Assembly (NCBI RefSeq): GCF_008065375.1 | Contig: NZ_VJYI01000007.1 | Coordinates: 310,001 to 374,000 of the forward strand | Origin: Nonomuraea sp. SYSU D8015 | GTDB taxonomy: Bacteria > Actinomycetota > Actinomycetes > Streptosporangiales > Streptosporangiaceae | DNA length: 64,000 nucleotides | Reading direction: 5' to 3' | Shown here: piece after piece, positions 8,790 through 19,778 of the stretch | Layout: every line of letters starts with the position of its first letter | How positions within the stretch are numbered: position 1 is the stretch's first letter | Translations under genes and position numbers: made by a program | The notes under the pieces: generated by a model | The model's database searches: none | Told to the model about the DNA's origin: nothing | Seen by the model: the letters and a program-made list of their open reading frames with translations, nothing else

Positions 8790-10277
8790 ATGGTCACCGG
8801 GGGTTTGCTGGTCGCGGGCACGACGTCGGACGCGGGCAAGAGCGTGGTCACCGCGGGCATCTGCCGCTGGCTGGTCCGTCAGGGCGTCCGCGTCGCGCCC
8901 TTCAAGGCGCAGAACATGTCGCTGAACTCGTACGTCACCGCCGAAGGCGCCGAGATCGGCCGGGCCCAGGCGATGCAGGCGCAGGCCGCCGGCCTGGAGC
9001 CGGTCGCCGACATGAACCCGATCCTGCTCAAGCCCGGCAGCGACCGCCGCAGCCAGGTCGTCCTCATGGGCCGGCCGGTGGCCGACGTGGACGCCATGGA
9101 GTACGGCGACCTCAGGGACCTCCTGCGGACGGCGGCGCTGGAGGCGCTGGCCAGGCTCCGCGCGCAGTACGACGTGGTGGTGTGCGAGGGCGCGGGCAGC
9201 CCGGCGGAGATCAACCTGCGCCGCGGCGACATCGCGAACATGGGCCTGGCCAGGGCCGCGAACCTGCCGGTCATCGTGGTCGGCGACATCGACCGGGGAG
9301 GGGTGTTCGCCGCGTTCTACGGCACGGTGGGCCTCCTGGACGCCGACGACCAATCCCACATTTCTGGATTTGTCGTCAACAAGTTCAGGGGCGCCAAGGA
9401 GTTACTCGAGCCCGGTCTCGACATGCTGCGCAGGCTGACCGGCCGCGCGGTCTACGGCGTGCTGCCCTGGCTCGACGGGCTCTGGCTGGACGTCGAGGAC
9501 TCCCTGGCCCTGGACGGCCGCCGGGTCGCCGCCCGCCCCCCGCACGGCAGGCAGACGCTGCGCGTGGCGGTCGTCCGGCTGCCGCGGATCTCCAACTTCA
9601 CCGACCTGGACGCGCTGGCCGCCGAGCCGGGGGTCGTGGTGCGGTTCGTCACCGGCCCGGCCGAGCTCGACGACGCCGACCTCGTGGTGCTCCCGGGCTC
9701 CCGCGCCACGGTCAGCGACCTCGCCTGGCTGCGCACCACAGGGCTGGCCGCGGCCATCGCCGAGCGGAAGGGGCCGGTGCTGGGCGTCTGCGGCGGCTTC
9801 CAGATGCTCGGCCGGGAGATCGTCGACGACGTCGAGTCAGGTCAGGGGAAGGTCGAAGGGTTGGGGATGCTGCCGGTGCGCGTCGAGTTCGCGCCGGAGA
9901 AGCGGCTGGCCCGGCCGGAGGGCACGGCGTACGGTCATCCGGTGCGCGCCTACGAGATCCACCACGGGCGGGCCACGGTCGAGGGTGGCGAGCCGTTCCT
10001 CGACGGGTGCAGGGTCGGCGACGTGTGGGGCACCACCTGGCACGGCGCCATGGAGAACGACGCCTTCCGCCGCGCGTTCCTGGCCGACGTGGCCGAGCGC
10101 GCCGGGCGCGACTTCGTGCCGGCCCCGGACACCGACTTCGCCATGCTGAGGGAGGAGCGGCTGGACGCCCTCGGCGACCTCGTCGAACGGCACCTCGACA
10201 CGGACGCGCTGCTGCGCCTCATCCAGCAAGGCCCGCCGGAGGTCCCGGTTCTTCCACCGGGCGCGGTTGGGCGCTGA
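8790..10277 (+). CDS. cobQ: Cobyric acid synthase
   Basis: CobQ amidates four side-chain carboxylates of adenosylcobyrinic acid diamide, using glutamine and ATP, late in B12 synthesis. The 495-residue protein has the N-terminal dethiobiotin-synthetase-like P-loop (AGTTSDAGKSVV), the family signature PFKAQNMSLNSYVT, and a C-terminal class I glutamine amidotransferase domain with nucleophile C334 in LGVCGGFQMLG and H418 in TTWHGAME. Start ATG 8790 fits the conserved N-terminus. It has no ribosome site, but TACGGT ends six bases upstream, a leaderless pattern. It stands alone, 34 kb from the other cobalamin genes here. Its 3' end overlaps the convergent acyltransferase gene by 59 bases. Confidence 0.95.
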   Translation: MVTGGLLVAGTTSDAGKSVVTAGICRWLVRQGVRVAPFKAQNMSLNSYVTAEGAEIGRAQAMQAQAAGLEPVADMNPILLKPGSDRRSQVVLMGRPVADVDAMEYGDLRDLLRTAALEALARLRAQYDVVVCEGAGSPAEINLRRGDIANMGLARAANLPVIVVGDIDRGGVFAAFYGTVGLLDADDQSHISGFVVNKFRGAKELLEPGLDMLRRLTGRAVYGVLPWLDGLWLDVEDSLALDGRRVAARPPHGRQTLRVAVVRLPRISNFTDLDALAAEPGVVVRFVTGPAELDDADLVVLPGSRATVSDLAWLRTTGLAAAIAERKGPVLGVCGGFQMLGREIVDDVESGQGKVEGLGMLPVRVEFAPEKRLARPEGTAYGHPVRAYEIHHGRATVEGGEPFLDGCRVGDVWGTTWHGAMENDAFRRAFLADVAERAGRDFVPAPDTDFAMLREERLDALGDLVERHLDTDALLRLIQQGPPEVPVLPPGAVGR

Positions 10278-11253
10278 TCCAGGAGTCGATGCGCTCCCAG
10301 TGGTCGTACAGCCAGCGGATGCGCTCCTCGCGCGTCCTCGGCACCTCGTCGGCGGGCACTCGCCACCACTTGGCGGTGATGCGCGCGCTGTAGGGCAGCT
10401 TGCGCCAGACGTCCCCCAGGGTGACCAGGTCGTCGAGGCCGGTGTGCGCGACGAAGATGACGTCCGCCGACGGGCACGACTCGATGGCGGCGATGGCCCC
10501 GTTCGGGCGGGGCGGCAGCAGGTGATCCATGCCGCGGGCCCGCTCCGCCTCCTCGGCCAGCCCTTTCTCCTCCAGCCGCCGGATCGCCAGCCGGCGGCGG
10601 CGCGGGGTGAAGTTGCCGCCCTCCGGGAAGATCACCAGGGCGTCCTGGTCGTCCATCGTGGCGGCCAGCCGCTGGATCTCCTCGATGACACGCGTCTGCC
10701 CGTGCTTACGCGGCACGAACGCGTTCGGCAGCCGGTTGATGATCACGTCCAGCGAGGGGTCGTACTGGAGCGCCGCCTTCATGACGATGCGCGGCCGCCG
10801 CCCGTACGACGCCAGGAGGTGGTAGATCAACAGGAAGGAGTCGCCCGGACCCGCGTGCCGGGACAACACGACGATGGGCCTCGTCAGCCGGGCGGCCTGC
10901 TCCTCAGCGGTCGCCTCCGGCTCCTCGACGGTCACGGTCAGCCGGAAGATCCGCACCGCGGCCGCGTACACCTTGGACAGGAACCACCTGATGAGGTCGT
11001 AGTGCCGCTCCTGCCGGCGGGCGCCGCCCGCCACCCACAGCCACAGGCACGCGATCAGGACCGCCGACTCCAGCGTCAGCCACGCCATCCCGAACCACAC
11101 GAACCGGGGACCCCTGCGCTGCGGCGGCGGAAGGCGTAGCGAGGCCGCCGCGGTGACGACGAGCCAGAACGGCAGCGTCACCAGCATGAACACGGTCACC
11201 ACGATGACCAGTGGAGCCAGGACGAGCCTGCGCAGGATGCGAGGAGGGAGCAA
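10219..11253 (-). CDS. PlsC-type 1-acyl-glycerol-3-phosphate acyltransferase
   Basis: The protein carries the acyltransferase block I as HAGPGDS (the HX4D motif) after LSRH and block III as IFPEGGNFTP, which together define PlsC-like enzymes that acylate lysophosphatidate or related lipids at the membrane. N-terminal hydrophobic segments (LVLAPLVIVVTVFMLVTL and a second near residue 50) would anchor it. I chose TTG 11253 because AGGGAGG lies five bases upstream. A GTG at 11289 gives 12 more residues but has no ribosome site and overlaps the upstream patatin gene. The pair with patatin suggests a lipid-remodelling operon. Its end overlaps cobQ on the other strand. Confidence 0.82.
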   Translation of the reverse strand: MLPPRILRRLVLAPLVIVVTVFMLVTLPFWLVVTAAASLRLPPPQRRGPRFVWFGMAWLTLESAVLIACLWLWVAGGARRQERHYDLIRWFLSKVYAAAVRIFRLTVTVEEPEATAEEQAARLTRPIVVLSRHAGPGDSFLLIYHLLASYGRRPRIVMKAALQYDPSLDVIINRLPNAFVPRKHGQTRVIEEIQRLAATMDDQDALVIFPEGGNFTPRRRRLAIRRLEEKGLAEEAERARGMDHLLPPRPNGAIAAIESCPSADVIFVAHTGLDDLVTLGDVWRKLPYSARITAKWWRVPADEVPRTREERIRWLYDHWERIDSWISAQPRPVEEPGPPAGLAG

Positions 11254-11278
11254 CGCGGCCTCCCTTGACGGTCTTCCC

Positions 11279-12091
11279 TCATCCTCCACTCTGGCTCAGA
11301 TAGCGGGAAGACGCCTTGTAGGCACGCTCGATGTAGGCCGAGATCTGCGACAGGTCGCGATAGCGCAGCGGCGAGAGCGGCTGCGTCACCCCCGCGGGCA
11401 GCACGTGCACCTCCACTCCCGGCGGCAGGCTCGTCATGTCCTCGGCGAACCGGTGCCGGCGGGCGATCTCGAACGCCACCATCCCCACCTCCCAGAACCG
11501 CCTGGGCGGCGTCAGCGGCCGCTCGATCCGGCCGACGTGCAGGACGTACACGCGCTTGGCGCCGAGCTGGACGGCCCGGCCGACGGGGATGCTGTGGACG
11601 AGACCGCCGTCGTAGAAGTGCTCGCCGCCGATCACGACGGGCGGCAGCAGCCCGGGCACCGCGCACGACGCCAGCACGGCCTCGACCAGCGGCCCGCTCG
11701 TGAACCAGTGCGCCGCCGCCCGCTCCACCGAGGCCGCAACGCACTGGAACGGCACCTCGAGCTCGTCGATGGTCGACACCCCCACCGTCGCGCCCAGCAC
11801 CTCTCCGAGCGGGCCGATCGGGTGCAGGTGGGTGCCGGTCCTGGCCAGCGTCGACAGGCGCGCCACCCAGGAGCCGGCGAACGCCGTACGCACGATGTCG
11901 GAACGCCACAAACCGGTCAGCCGGGCGACGGCCTCGTCCGGCGCGGCGGCGATCACCGCCCCGTTGAGCGCTCCGACCGACGTGCCCACCACCAGGTCGG
12001 GCCTGATGCCGGCCTCGTCGAGCGCCTGCAGCATGCCGACTTCGTGCGCGCCGAGCACGCCTCCGCCACCGAGCACGAACGCGGTCTCCAC
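11279..12091 (-). CDS. Patatin-like phospholipase / lysophospholipase
   Basis: The 270-residue protein has the oxyanion loop LGGGGVLGAHEVG at the N-terminus, the nucleophile elbow GTSVG with S38, and the catalytic Asp in YDGGLVHSIP near residue 161. These are the complete Ser-Asp dyad elements of patatin acyl hydrolases. It would cleave acyl chains from glycerolipids. The GTG at 12091 is taken as start, with GAGAGGG nine bases upstream; longer in-frame starts lack support. It overlaps or abuts the downstream acyltransferase gene, and deacylation plus reacylation by the pair is a reasonable inference. Confidence 0.85.
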   Translation of the reverse strand: METAFVLGGGGVLGAHEVGMLQALDEAGIRPDLVVGTSVGALNGAVIAAAPDEAVARLTGLWRSDIVRTAFAGSWVARLSTLARTGTHLHPIGPLGEVLGATVGVSTIDELEVPFQCVAASVERAAAHWFTSGPLVEAVLASCAVPGLLPPVVIGGEHFYDGGLVHSIPVGRAVQLGAKRVYVLHVGRIERPLTPPRRFWEVGMVAFEIARRHRFAEDMTSLPPGVEVHVLPAGVTQPLSPLRYRDLSQISAYIERAYKASSRYLSQSGG

Positions 12092-12278
12092 GTCACCCAC
12101 CCTCTCGTTGCCACGCCCCCGAAGCAAAGCGGCCCGCTCGTCGCCGCCTCGTCCGCTGACGGAGAACACGGCGAGCGCGACGATCTGGACCATGACCGCA
12201 AAATCGTGCAGTTCGCCGTCCCGGCCTGGAGAATCGGAGGTGCGGTCCCGAACACGTCACATCAACACGAGGAGTCAC

Positions 12279-12698
12279 ATGGCAGATGGCTTCAATCCTT
12301 CCGGGGTGTGGGCGCCGAACGGGCGGGCGTTCTCGCAGGGCGTCATCCAGGGCCCGGGAGAGGTCGTCCACATCACCGGGCAGGTCGCCTGGGACGAGCA
12401 CGGCGAGGTGGTCGGGGCGGGTGACATCGAGGCGCAGATGGAGAAGAGCATCGACAACGTCCGCCTGATCCTCGCCGCCGTCGGCGGCCGGCTGGACGAC
12501 ATCGTCTCGATGACGATCTACTTCCTGCGCCGCGAGGACCTGCCCGGGATCCAGCGGGTGCGGTCGCGGCATTTCTCGCCGGGCTCGGCCCCGGCCAGCG
12601 TGCTGATCCAGGTGCCCGGGCTGGTCCTGCCGGAGTTCCTGGTGGAGCTCGTGCCGATCGCTGTGATACCGCCGGAGCGGTTCGTGCGGCCGGCCTAG
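12279..12698 (+). CDS. RidA/YjgF-family protein
   Basis: A 139-residue RidA-fold protein (MADGFNPSGVWAPNGRAFSQ at the start, HITGQVAWDEHGEVVGAGD, VPGLVLPEFLVEL near the end). RidA proteins form trimers that hydrolyse reactive enamine/imine intermediates made by PLP enzymes. The usual active-site Arg of canonical RidA falls in the RVRSRHF region and cannot be assigned with certainty, so this may be a Rid subfamily with another role. A GAGGAG ribosome site lies five bases before ATG 12279. It is divergent from the patatin gene. Confidence 0.8.
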   Translation: MADGFNPSGVWAPNGRAFSQGVIQGPGEVVHITGQVAWDEHGEVVGAGDIEAQMEKSIDNVRLILAAVGGRLDDIVSMTIYFLRREDLPGIQRVRSRHFSPGSAPASVLIQVPGLVLPEFLVELVPIAVIPPERFVRPA

Positions 12699-12721
12699 CG
12701 CCGCCCGCCTCCAGCGGGAGC

Positions 12722-13345
12722 TCAGTCGCTGGTCGCGAGCCGCACGCCGAACCCTATGATCACCACGCCCGTCAGCCGGTCGAGCAGCCGCCGCACCGCC
12801 GGCGACCGCAGGAACCCGCTCATCAGCGACGCGAACCCGATCAGCGCGGCACTCCACACCAGCCCCTCGGCCACGTGCACGCCGGCCAGCAGCAACCCCA
12901 TCACCGCGTGCGGCGCCTCGTCCGGGATGAACTGCGGCAACATGGCCACGTAGAACGCCCCGACCTTGGGATTGAGCAGGTTGGTCGTCAGCCCGCGGCC
13001 GAACCCCCTCCAGAACCCGACCTCCTGCCGCTCCAGCTCGGGCAGGTCGTGCCGCCTGGAGAGGATCATGCGCAACCCCATCGACACCAGGTACGCCACC
13101 CCCGCCCAGCGCAGCACCTCGTACGCCGGCCGCGAGGCCGCCAGCAGCGCCGACAGCCCCGCCGCGGTGAGCACGCCCCAGATCAGCGTGCCGAGCTGGA
13201 TGCCCAGCGTCACGCCCCAGGCCGGCCGCCTGCCGGCCATGAGCGACGTCCGCAGGACGAGGGCGGTGTCCAGGCCGGGCGTCACCGTCAGCAGGGCCAC
13301 CACGGCGGCGAACGACCAGACCGATGCCGCGATGCTCATGTCCAT
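12722..13345 (-). CDS. LysE/RhtB-family amino-acid exporter
   Basis: The 207-residue membrane protein begins with a hydrophobic helix (WSFAAVVALLTVTPGLDTALV) containing the family-typical TPGLD/TPGPN element, followed by about five further helices and a central cytoplasmic loop with NLLNPKVGAFYVAMLPQF, the hallmark of LysE/RhtB exporters. They pump amino acids or related metabolites out with proton antiport. ATG 13345 starts six bases after the stop of the quinone oxidoreductase gene without its own ribosome site, so coupled translation is likely; an in-frame ATG at 13339 is an alternative. The substrate is unknown. Confidence 0.82.
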   Translation of the reverse strand: MDMSIAASVWSFAAVVALLTVTPGLDTALVLRTSLMAGRRPAWGVTLGIQLGTLIWGVLTAAGLSALLAASRPAYEVLRWAGVAYLVSMGLRMILSRRHDLPELERQEVGFWRGFGRGLTTNLLNPKVGAFYVAMLPQFIPDEAPHAVMGLLLAGVHVAEGLVWSAALIGFASLMSGFLRSPAVRRLLDRLTGVVIIGFGVRLATSD

Positions 13346-13350
13346 GGAGG

Positions 13351-14298
13351 TCACGGTATGAGGAGTAGCTTCCCGGTCGTCCGGCGGCCCGCCAGATCCT
13401 CGTGCGCCTGCCGCGCGTCGGCCAGCGGGTAGCGGTGCGAGATCGTGATCGCCAGCCGTCCCTCGCTGATCCAGCCGAACAGGTCGGACGCGCGCTGGAG
13501 CAGCTCCGCGCGGTCGGCGATGTAGTGGCCGAGCGTGGGCCTGGTGAGGAAGAGCGAGCCCTGCTTGTTGAGCGTCTGGGGGTCGAGGGGCGGGACGGGG
13601 CCGCTGGCGGCGCCGTACAGGGCCATGAGGCCGCGGGGGCGCAGCGCCTCCAGGCCGCCGTCGAACGTGGTCCTCCCGACGCCGTCGTACACGACGTCGA
13701 TCTTGCCGCGCAGCGCCTCGGCGAAGTTGTCGTACCGGAACACCTCGTCCGCGCCCGCCTCCCGCGCCAGCTTCTCCTTCTCGCCGGTGGAGACCGTCGT
13801 GTACACCTTGGCGCCCCTGAGCTTGGCGAGCTGGATCAGCAGTTGCCCCATGCCGCCCGCACCCGCGTGGATGAGGACCTGATCCCCCTGCTTGACCTCG
13901 TGGGTCGAGTGGGTCAGGTAGTGGGCCGTCATGCCCTGGAGCATCGCCGCGGCCGCCACCTCGGCGGACACACCGTCGGGAACCGGCACCACGCGATCGG
14001 CCGGGACCACGGCCTTCTCGGCGTAGCTGCCCATCACGCTGGCCCACGCCACGGTGTCGCCCACGGCCACGTCCCGCACCCCCGCCCCGACGGCGGAGAC
14101 GGTGCCGGCGCCCTCGGAGCCGATGACGGCCGGGAGCTGGAGCGGGTACGCGCCGGAGCGGTGATAGATGTCGATGAAGTTGACGCCGCTGGCGGCGACG
14201 TCGATCACGACCTCGCCGTCACCGGGCACCGGGTCGGGACGCTCGGCGTATTCAAGAACCTCTGGACCGCCGTGGGCGGAGATGGTGATGGCATGCAT
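13351..14298 (-). CDS. Zinc-independent quinone oxidoreductase (MDR superfamily)
   Basis: The 315-residue protein is a medium-chain dehydrogenase/reductase of the zeta-crystallin/QOR type: MHAITISAHGGPEVLEYAER at the N-terminus, GVNFIDIYHRSGAYP, the Rossmann motif AGAGGMGQLLIQLAK near residue 145, and LFLTRPTLGHYI near the end. The structural zinc cysteines of alcohol dehydrogenases are absent. It would reduce quinones or enones with NADPH in the cytoplasm. It is upstream of and coupled to the LysE-type exporter, although a functional link between them is not obvious. Confidence 0.87.
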   Translation of the reverse strand: MHAITISAHGGPEVLEYAERPDPVPGDGEVVIDVAASGVNFIDIYHRSGAYPLQLPAVIGSEGAGTVSAVGAGVRDVAVGDTVAWASVMGSYAEKAVVPADRVVPVPDGVSAEVAAAAMLQGMTAHYLTHSTHEVKQGDQVLIHAGAGGMGQLLIQLAKLRGAKVYTTVSTGEKEKLAREAGADEVFRYDNFAEALRGKIDVVYDGVGRTTFDGGLEALRPRGLMALYGAASGPVPPLDPQTLNKQGSLFLTRPTLGHYIADRAELLQRASDLFGWISEGRLAITISHRYPLADARQAHEDLAGRRTTGKLLLIP

Positions 14299-14500
14299 GC
14301 CCTAAGTCAACTCCGCCCGCGCCGGTCGTCGCCACCCGGGGTACCGGCAACGTCCGGCCCGAGCACTGCCCAGTCGAGCGCCCCGGCGTTGCCCACCTGC
14401 CAGCCCCGAACGCCAGTCGCCGAGCGGTCCCCAGCGCTGCCGTCGACCGGCGCCGGGTGGTGGCGGTCCGGGTGGGCAGGTGTCGCCGGTCGAACTGTCG

Positions 14501-15411
14501 TCAGGCGTTGCCCGCCGAGAGGCCGGGGGAGGGGGAGCCGGGGAGGCGGGCGAGGGCGCCGGCCTCCAGCGCCACCCAGATCGCCCCGTCGGGCCCGACC
14601 GTCAGCCCATGGGGCTCGGCCTTGCGCGCCTGACCTGCCGCCGATTGCGTCGGCAGGCCGGGGAGCGGGTGCTCTTCGATGACCCCGTCGGTCGTGATCC
14701 GGCCTACGCGGTCGGCGGCCCACTCCGTGAACCAGAGCGCGCCGTCGGGACCCGTGGTGATCGCATGCGGCCGGCAGCCCCTGTCGGGCAGCGGAAACTC
14801 ATCGATCTTCCCCGACACCGTGATCCGCCCGATCTGACCTGCGCCGATCTCGACGAACCACAACGCCCCGTCCGGCCCGGACGTGATGCCCACCGGCGCG
14901 GCCCCCTGCGTCGGGAGCGGATGCACGACCATCTCGCCCGCCGGCGAGACCCGCCCGAGGGCGTTGCCCTGGTTCAGGGTGAACCACAGGGCCTCGTCCG
15001 GCCCCGCCGTGATGAAGGCAGGCATGCCGCCTCCCTCCACCGGCACCTCGAACTCCGTCACCACCCCATCCGCCCCGATGCGCCCGATCCTCCCGGCCTG
15101 CATCTGTGTGAACCACATGGCCCCGTCCGGCCCGGCGACGATCCCGTACGGCGAGTCCGCCCTGTAGGCGATCACCTGCCCGTCGGCGGTGATGCGGCAG
15201 ACCCGCCCGCTCCTGCCCTCGGTGAACCACATGGCGGCGTCGGGCCCGGGCGTGATCACGCTCGGCTGCCCGTCGGACGGGTCGAGCTGATGGATCGCCG
15301 GCTCGTGGCCGGGCATCAGCCTGCCGATCCGCCCCTCGTGGACGAGCGTGAACCAGAGGGCGCCGTCCGTCCCGGTGGCGATGCCGTACGGCGCGCCCGC
15401 GTCGATCATGG

Positions 15412-15418
<7 letters not shown>
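14501..15418 (-). CDS. vgb: Virginiamycin B lyase-like beta-propeller (streptogramin lyase)
   Basis: The 305-residue protein consists of about seven repeats of the type GPDGALWFTE...GRIGRI, the seven-bladed propeller of Vgb, which linearises type B streptogramins by an elimination at the ester bond. The blade with RPHAITTGPDGALWFTEW matches the region holding the catalytic His and Glu of the staphylococcal enzyme. There is no signal peptide, so it is cytoplasmic. Its ATG at 15418 lies inside the end of the ABC-F gene (7-base overlap), so the two are made together. Similar propellers in actinomycetes are often called lyases without testing, so activity is likely rather than certain. Confidence 0.78.
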
Positions 15419-17385
<1,967 letters not shown>

Positions 17386-17399
17386 GATGGAGCTCCAAT

Positions 17400-17455
17400 C
17401 GCAACTGGTGTAGCTTTAGCCTGCCACAGGTGGAAAGCAAACGCAACTGGAGTTG
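17400..17455. promoter_or_regulatory. Repeated operator-like sites between abc-F and tetR
   Basis: CGCAACTGG occurs twice, at 17400-17408 and 17442-17450, 42 bases apart (four helical turns). The second copy is part of a perfect inverted repeat CAACT-GG-AGTTG at 17444-17455 that covers the ribosome site of the tetR gene. The first lies just upstream of the ABC-F start. TetR proteins bind such short palindromes, so the sites probably let the adjacent TetR repress both directions. Confidence 0.5.
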
Positions 17456-17458
17456 TTT

Positions 17459-18052
17459 TTGGAAGCGGGAAGCAGCAAGCGTCCGGGAGGGCGGAGCGCG
17501 CGGGTTCGCGACGCCGTGCGGCAGGCCACGCTCGCCGAGCTGGCCGAGCACGGGTACGCACAGCTGACGGTCGAGCGGGTCGCCGAGCGGTCGGGGGTGC
17601 ACAAGACGACCGTCTACCGGCGGTGGGGGAGCGTGGAGGGGCTGATCTCCGACGCGTTGGAGCTGGCCAAGGAAGAGCCGTGGCCCATCCCCGACACCGG
17701 CACCGTTCAGGGCGATCTGCGGGGCGTCGTCCAGCTCGTCCGCTCCGGGTTCGCCGACCCGGAGCTGGGCCCGGTGTCGTCGGCGTTCGTGGCGGCGGCC
17801 ATGCAGAGCCCGGAGGCCGCGCGGGCGCTGCACGAGTTCTTCGTGGCCAGGCACGAGCAGTCGGCCGAGGTCGTGCGGCGGGCGGTCGCGCGCGGCGAGC
17901 TGCCCGACGTCGTCGACGTCAGGGAGGTGATCAGGGTCGCGGTGGCGCCGGTCTACTACCGGCTGTTCGTCGCGCACGAGCCGGTGAGCGAGCAGGACGC
18001 CGACCGGGCCGCCGACGCCGCCCTGGCCGCGGCCCGCGCCGGGGTCCTCTGA
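17459..18052 (+). CDS. TetR-family transcriptional regulator
   Basis: The N-terminal 60 residues form a TetR helix-turn-helix (VRQATLAELAEHGYAQLTVE, RVAERSGVHKTTVYRRWGS), followed by an all-helical ligand-binding domain (about 197 residues in total). I took TTG 17459 because GGAG sits six bases upstream; TTG 17453 is also in frame. It is divergent from the ABC-F/lyase operon, and operator-like repeats fill the gap, so it likely represses that operon and itself until a drug binds. The ligand is unknown, with streptogramin or macrolide as the natural guess. Confidence 0.85.
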   Translation: MEAGSSKRPGGRSARVRDAVRQATLAELAEHGYAQLTVERVAERSGVHKTTVYRRWGSVEGLISDALELAKEEPWPIPDTGTVQGDLRGVVQLVRSGFADPELGPVSSAFVAAAMQSPEAARALHEFFVARHEQSAEVVRRAVARGELPDVVDVREVIRVAVAPVYYRLFVAHEPVSEQDADRAADAALAAARAGVL

Positions 18053-18061
18053 CGCTCAGGA

Positions 18062-18085
18062 CTTCCGGTCCCGCGCCGCCGGAAG
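18062..18085. terminator. Possible bidirectional hairpin between convergent genes
   Basis: CTTCCGG at 18062-18068 pairs with CCGGAAG at 18079-18085 across a 10-base loop, in the gap between the convergent tetR and kinase genes. There is no T-tract, so its role as a terminator is a guess from position. Confidence 0.35.
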
Positions 18086-18122
18086 CGCTCAGGGCTCCCT
18101 CGTCCGGCGCCGCTCGAAGCGG

Positions 18123-19778
18123 TCAGGAGTCCTCTTTCTCGCCGCGCAGCTCGAAGTCGTCGAACGTCGTCTTCAGCACCGAGTCGCTGCCCTTCGGCGT
18201 ACGCGCGAACAGGCCGACATACCCGTTCCCGATGCCGTTCGGGTCGTCCACCTGGTGGATCTGCCGGTCGTTGACCCATAGCGTCAGCCGTACCGCGGAC
18301 CCGAGCTGCTCGCACGCGGCCACGATCCGGGCCGGCTTGCCGGGCAGCCCTTCGACCTTGACCGGCTGGGCCAGCGTGCCGCCCGCCCCGTCGACGATGC
18401 GCCGGATCCTGGCCTTCCCCGTCGTGTCCAGCCCGAACTCGTAGTAGGTGTCGTCGTCGTCCACGTTGTGGCAGTAGACGCCGTATTCGCCGGTGCCCGA
18501 CGACTTCTTGACGTCGGCGGTGACACCGATGACGACCGTCGAGGGCAGCATCGGGGTGGGCGTGGCCGAGGGGTCGGGGGTGTTCGTCGGCGTGGCGACC
18601 AGGAACGGGATGGGCGCCTTCGCCCACCGCTCCTCGGAGCCCTCCTCCACGTCCAGCCCGTACGTGCCGTCCGTGCGGTAGCCGTAGCTGCTGGACGCTT
18701 CGGGGTCGTACGTGCCGGTCCAGCCCCCGGAGGTCTGCGTGAAGTCCTCCGCGTAGAGCACGCCCAGGTCGGGCGGCCCGCTCGGGCCGAGCACGCTCCA
18801 GGCGGCCACGCTCGCCCCCACGACGAGCGCGGCGGCGCCCGCGAGGATCCCGTACAACCTGCCGCGGCCCGGCTTGCTCTTCTTCGGCGGCTCGACCGCG
18901 GTGTACGGGGTGGTGGCGTGCTGCCAGGCCACCTGCACGGTGTGGGCCGCCTGCTCGGGGGCGGCGGACCGGCCGACGAGGTGGTCGAGCAGCTGCTGCG
19001 CCGTGGGCCGCTGGGCCGGGTCCTTCCGCAGCGCGGCCCCGACCAGCTCGCGCAGGCCCGGCTCGACGGCGTCGAGCCGGGGTTCGGTGTTGAGCACCTG
19101 GTAGACGATCGACGGCAGCGTGTCGCCGCCGAACGGGGCCTGCCCGCTGGCGGCGAAGGCGATCAGGCATCCCCACGAGAACACGTCGCAGGCCGGCGAG
19201 ACGGGGTCGCCCCGCAGGACCTCGGGCGCCATGTATCGAGGCGTGCCGACCAGCTCGCCGGTGCCGGTGACGCCGCCGAGCGTGTCGAGCGCCCGCGCGA
19301 TGCCGAAGTCGATCACGCGCGGGCCGACCGGGGACAGCAGCACGTTGGACGGCTTGAGGTCCCTGTGCACGACCCCGGCCCCGTGGATGGCGGTGAGCGC
19401 GGTCGCCACGCTGACGGCCAGCGCGTCCAGGCTGGAGCCGTGCAGCGGGCCGGACTGGCGTACGGCCTCCTCCAAGTTCGGACCGGGCACATATTCGGTG
19501 ACGACGTAGAGCTGGTCGCCGTCGAGCGCGGCCTCGAGCACCGCGGCCGTGCAGAACCTGCGCACCCGCCGGGCGGCGTCGGCCTCCCTGCGAAAGCGCA
19601 TGCGGAACTGCTCGTGCTGGGTCAGCTCCGGGTTGATCACTTTGACGGCGACCCGCTGCCCGGTGGGATCCTCGGCGAGATGGACCGTGCCCATGCCGCC
19701 TCGCCCCAGCACGCTAAGTAACCTGTAGCGCCCGATGTGGGAGGTTTCACCGTTCACGCCGCGCAAGCTTACCGACAC
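18123..19778 (-). CDS. Membrane Ser/Thr protein kinase with extracellular lectin-like domain
   Basis: A Hanks-type kinase of the PknB group. It has GRGGMGTVHLAE, the AVKVI lysine, HRDLKPSNVLL near residue 136, DFGIA near 155 and APEVLRG. A single transmembrane helix (ILAGAAALVVGASVAAWSVL) at about 308-332 follows a Lys/Pro-rich stretch. The outer 220 residues (YAEDFTQTSGGW at the start, TTFDDFELRG at the end) look like a concanavalin-type/DUF1080-like beta sandwich, so it may sense a glycan or cell-wall ligand. GTG 19778 is chosen for GGTGAG six bases upstream and overlaps the HAD gene end; GTG 19757 is possible. Substrates are unknown. Confidence 0.85.
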   Translation of the reverse strand: MSVSLRGVNGETSHIGRYRLLSVLGRGGMGTVHLAEDPTGQRVAVKVINPELTQHEQFRMRFRREADAARRVRRFCTAAVLEAALDGDQLYVVTEYVPGPNLEEAVRQSGPLHGSSLDALAVSVATALTAIHGAGVVHRDLKPSNVLLSPVGPRVIDFGIARALDTLGGVTGTGELVGTPRYMAPEVLRGDPVSPACDVFSWGCLIAFAASGQAPFGGDTLPSIVYQVLNTEPRLDAVEPGLRELVGAALRKDPAQRPTAQQLLDHLVGRSAAPEQAAHTVQVAWQHATTPYTAVEPPKKSKPGRGRLYGILAGAAALVVGASVAAWSVLGPSGPPDLGVLYAEDFTQTSGGWTGTYDPEASSSYGYRTDGTYGLDVEEGSEERWAKAPIPFLVATPTNTPDPSATPTPMLPSTVVIGVTADVKKSSGTGEYGVYCHNVDDDDTYYEFGLDTTGKARIRRIVDGAGGTLAQPVKVEGLPGKPARIVAACEQLGSAVRLTLWVNDRQIHQVDDPNGIGNGYVGLFARTPKGSDSVLKTTFDDFELRGEKEDS

